Source of the DNA: JAPXLN01 sp033809515
Lineage (GTDB): Bacteria; Bacillota; Sulfobacillia; Fermentithermobacillales; Fermentithermobacillaceae
Length of the DNA stretch: 64,000 bases
Reading direction: 5' to 3'
Assembly (NCBI GenBank): GCA_033809515.1
Contig: JAPXLN010000009.1
Span: 3,939-67,938, forward strand
Below are positions 63,953 through 64,000 of the stretch, in pieces. Under the pieces are notes generated by a model, which saw only the letters and a list, made by a program, of their open reading frames with translations, did not search any database and was not told the origin of the DNA. The translations under genes and the position numbers were made by a program. How positions within the stretch are numbered: position 1 is the first letter of the stretch; every line of letters starts with the position of its first letter.

Positions 63953-64000
63953 GTAACGGAGAGTTTGATCCTGGCTCAGGACGAACGCTGGCGGCGTGCC
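63953..64000 (+). rRNA. rrs: 16S ribosomal RNA, 5' end (partial)
   Basis: AGAGTTTGATCCTGGCTCAG starts at 63960 and is followed by GACGAACGCTGGCGGCGTGCC, the universal 16S start. The mature 5' end is set about 7 bases earlier by analogy with E. coli numbering. The window ends inside the gene. Confidence 0.95.

Overview
This 64 kb window comes from the origin-proximal chromosome of an endospore-forming member of the Firmicutes, with a gene order very close to the Bacillus subtilis stretch from yaaT to the first rRNA operon: holB, ricT, rsmI, abrB (reversed), metG, tatD, yabE, rsmA, veg, ispE, glmU, prs, ctc, pth, mfd, spoVT, spoVB-like, mazG, hup, rqcP, divIC, yabQ, yabP, yabR, tRNAs, spoIIE, tilS, ftsH, coaX, dusB, greA, lysS, 16S rRNA. 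SpoIIE, SpoVT, YabP, YabQ, a SpoVB-type flippase and a GerMN/SLH protein all point to sporulation. Composition is moderately GC-rich by eye, and TTG and GTG starts behind strong GGAGG sites are common, as in many anaerobic thermophilic clostridia and Limnochordia-like lineages. The exact taxon cannot be read from the window.

Layout. 1-23.8 kb: housekeeping core (translation, tRNA/rRNA modification, isoprenoid and UDP-GlcNAc synthesis, transcription-coupled repair, sporulation regulators), nearly all on the plus strand. A four-gene block (yabP, yabQ, a small HTH gene, divIC; 21.7-23.2 kb) is inverted relative to the usual order and carries two perfect DnaA boxes before the HTH/divIC pair. 23.9-38.7 kb: accessory segment entered through tRNA-Leu and containing tRNA-Lys and tRNA-Met. 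It holds an ECF sigma factor with a coiled-coil partner and a TIM-barrel isomerase, a baeRF-family protein, an M14 carboxypeptidase, a two-permease ABC exporter, an SDR dehydrogenase, a PLP aminotransferase next to a remnant of a probable radical-SAM gene, and a GerMN-SLH-Gmad2 protein. 38.8-44.5 kb: spoIIE, tilS and ftsH, without the usual hpt. 44.6-53.7 kb: second accessory run (methyltransferase, Xaa-Pro peptidase, inactive/active M16 pair, orphan hutI, fhs, P1 peptidase). 53.8-58.7 kb: probable pantothenate ECF transporter plus coaX, a DUF1540 mini-protein, phosphohexomutase, bifunctional nuclease and dusB. 58.8-61.5 kb: a self-contained cassette of HTH regulator, 'quinate 5-dehydrogenase'-like protein and acyl-ACP-reductase-like dehydrogenase, with a promoter and tandem palindromic operator. 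61.5-64 kb: greA, lysS and the start of an rRNA operon.

The most promising undescribed system is the 58.8-61.5 kb cassette. Its last enzyme resembles cyanobacterial long-chain acyl-ACP reductase over its whole length, and its regulator probably binds two abutting TTGTRCACAA palindromes at the transcription start. Secondary interests are the DnaA boxes before divIC, the ECF sigma cluster, candidate sigma-G and sigma-E promoters for spoVT and yabP, and several short tandem repeats in regulatory regions. All database statements are from memory; no search was run.
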